Origin: Formosa sp. L2A11
GTDB lineage: Bacteria > Bacteroidota > Bacteroidia > Flavobacteriales > Flavobacteriaceae
Direction of reading: 5' to 3'
Assembly: GCF_009796865.1 (NCBI RefSeq)
Contig: NZ_CP047028.1
Span: 1,922,001 to 1,986,000, forward strand
Length of the DNA: 64,000 bases
Both the position numbers and the translations under genes were made by a program. Under the pieces are notes generated by a model, which had not been told where the DNA came from, searched no databases, and saw only the letters and a program-made list of their open reading frames with translations. Of this stretch, positions 63,617 through 64,000 are shown piece after piece; position 1 is the first letter of the stretch; each line of letters opens with the position of its first letter.

Positions 63617-63778
63617 GTAGAACACTTACTAAAAAAAGTAAGATTTACAGAAACGAAAGTTTCAATACACATGTCCTAAGCTGTGAGCGAAGGAAAAACG
63701 GTAAAAATACATTCAGGGTTGAACGTGTTTTGACCCTGAATTTTTTTATAAATAATACTAATAAATAAATTAATAATT
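63617..63778 (+). promoter_or_regulatory. Putative ribosomal-protein leader/attenuator between rpsJ and rplC
   Basis: 162 bp of non-coding RNA inside the S10 operon. It shows three local hairpins: CTTACT...AAGTAAG near 63627, GAAAC-GAAA-GTTTC with a GNRA loop near 63652, and CACA...TGTG near 63667. A strong terminator follows at 63711-63747. No TAnnTTTG promoter is seen between the terminator and rplC, so rplC must be reached by read-through. Confidence 0.5.
63711..63747 (+). terminator. Intrinsic terminator (attenuator) before rplC
   Basis: The 9-bp stem ATTCAGGGT/ACCCTGAAT with a 13-nt loop is followed by T7. It lies 32 bp before the rplC ATG, within an operon that should be continuous. 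Confidence 0.75.
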
Positions 63779-64000
63779 ATGTCTGGGTTAATTGGAAAAA
63801 AAATCGGTATGACCAGCATTTTCGATGAAAATGGAAAAAACATTCCATGTACAGTAATCGAAGCTGGACCATGTATCGTTACCCAAGTCAGAACTGAAGA
63901 AGTTGATGGTTATAAAGCCCTTCAACTTGGTTTCGATGACGCGACAGAAAAAAGTGCTACTAAAGCTGACTTAGGTCACGCTAAAAAAGCAGGAACTTCT
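63779..64000 (+). CDS. rplC: 50S ribosomal protein L3, 5' part only
   Basis: 74 codons from the ATG at 63779 to the window edge, beginning [20 protein letters not shown] and continuing [18 protein letters not shown], the conserved start of L3 (~205 aa in full). It is an early 50S assembly protein. Its expression is probably governed by the upstream attenuator. Confidence 0.98.
   Translation, partial: MSGLIGKKIGMTSIFDENGKNIPCTVIEAGPCIVTQVRTEEVDGYKALQLGFDDATEKSATKADLGHAKKAGTS

Noticed and set aside
1..64000. tRNA or rRNA genes, insertion sequences, prophage or plasmid origin
   Set aside because: I scanned for tRNA-like cloverleaf ends, transposase motifs and integrases and saw none; a dedicated search could still find a weak case.

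Overview
The window looks like the chromosome of a marine-type Flavobacteriaceae (Bacteroidota). The DNA is AT-rich. Promoters, where visible, follow the Bacteroidota pattern TTG - about 20 nt - TAnnTTTG, and Shine-Dalgarno sequences are mostly absent. There are five SusC/SusD outer-membrane uptake pairs. The ribosomal cluster rpsL-rpsG-fusA-rpsJ-rplC and many housekeeping proteins have Bacteroidota-style sequences. I cannot name the genus from sequence alone.

Layout. (1) 1-10.6 kb, housekeeping: the 3'-truncated glycine dehydrogenase gcvP, a UbiA-like membrane protein, an ECF sigma factor with a small zinc-finger anti-sigma-like partner, an M3 oligopeptidase, purE-purK, a fused hypoxanthine phosphoribosyltransferase/adenylate kinase, and obgE. 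(2) 10.6-11.1 kb: a non-coding island between convergent genes with six REP-like hairpins in alternating orientation; a seventh copy lies near 19.67 kb. (3) 11.1-29.2 kb: a giant alpha-2-macroglobulin with an embedded TonB-receptor plug-like segment, a TPR protein, mpl (peptidoglycan recycling), an operon of MscS channel, PaiB-like and DUF1569 proteins, radC, a deacetylase-like protein overlapping a YjjG nucleotidase, a secreted unknown, rarA and a rhomboid protease. (4) 29.4-58.3 kb: five consecutive SusC/SusD operons, all on the minus strand. Two carry extra surface lipoproteins, and rlmB is the only unrelated gene among them. (5) 58.4-64 kb: a BamA/TamA-type outer membrane protein, then rpsL-rpsG-fusA-rpsJ-rplC (rplC cut by the window end).

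How the genes fit together. Each SusC (TonB-dependent porin) and SusD (lipoprotein lid) should form one outer-membrane importer, with the extra lipoproteins as candidate surface binders. No glycoside hydrolase, lyase, sulfatase, peptidase or dedicated regulator lies in the cluster, so its substrates cannot be read from context. The pairs share upstream architecture: a conserved AT-rich leader just before each susC, a palindrome TGACA-N4-TGTCA about 230-245 bp upstream of three susC starts (one copy with one mismatch), and a small hairpin inside the signal-peptide codons. The most interesting non-coding signal elsewhere is a hairpin-rich leader ending in an intrinsic terminator between rpsJ and rplC, which looks like a ribosomal-protein attenuator.

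Limits: all calls come from reading sequence and recalled family knowledge. No alignment, structure prediction or database search was run.
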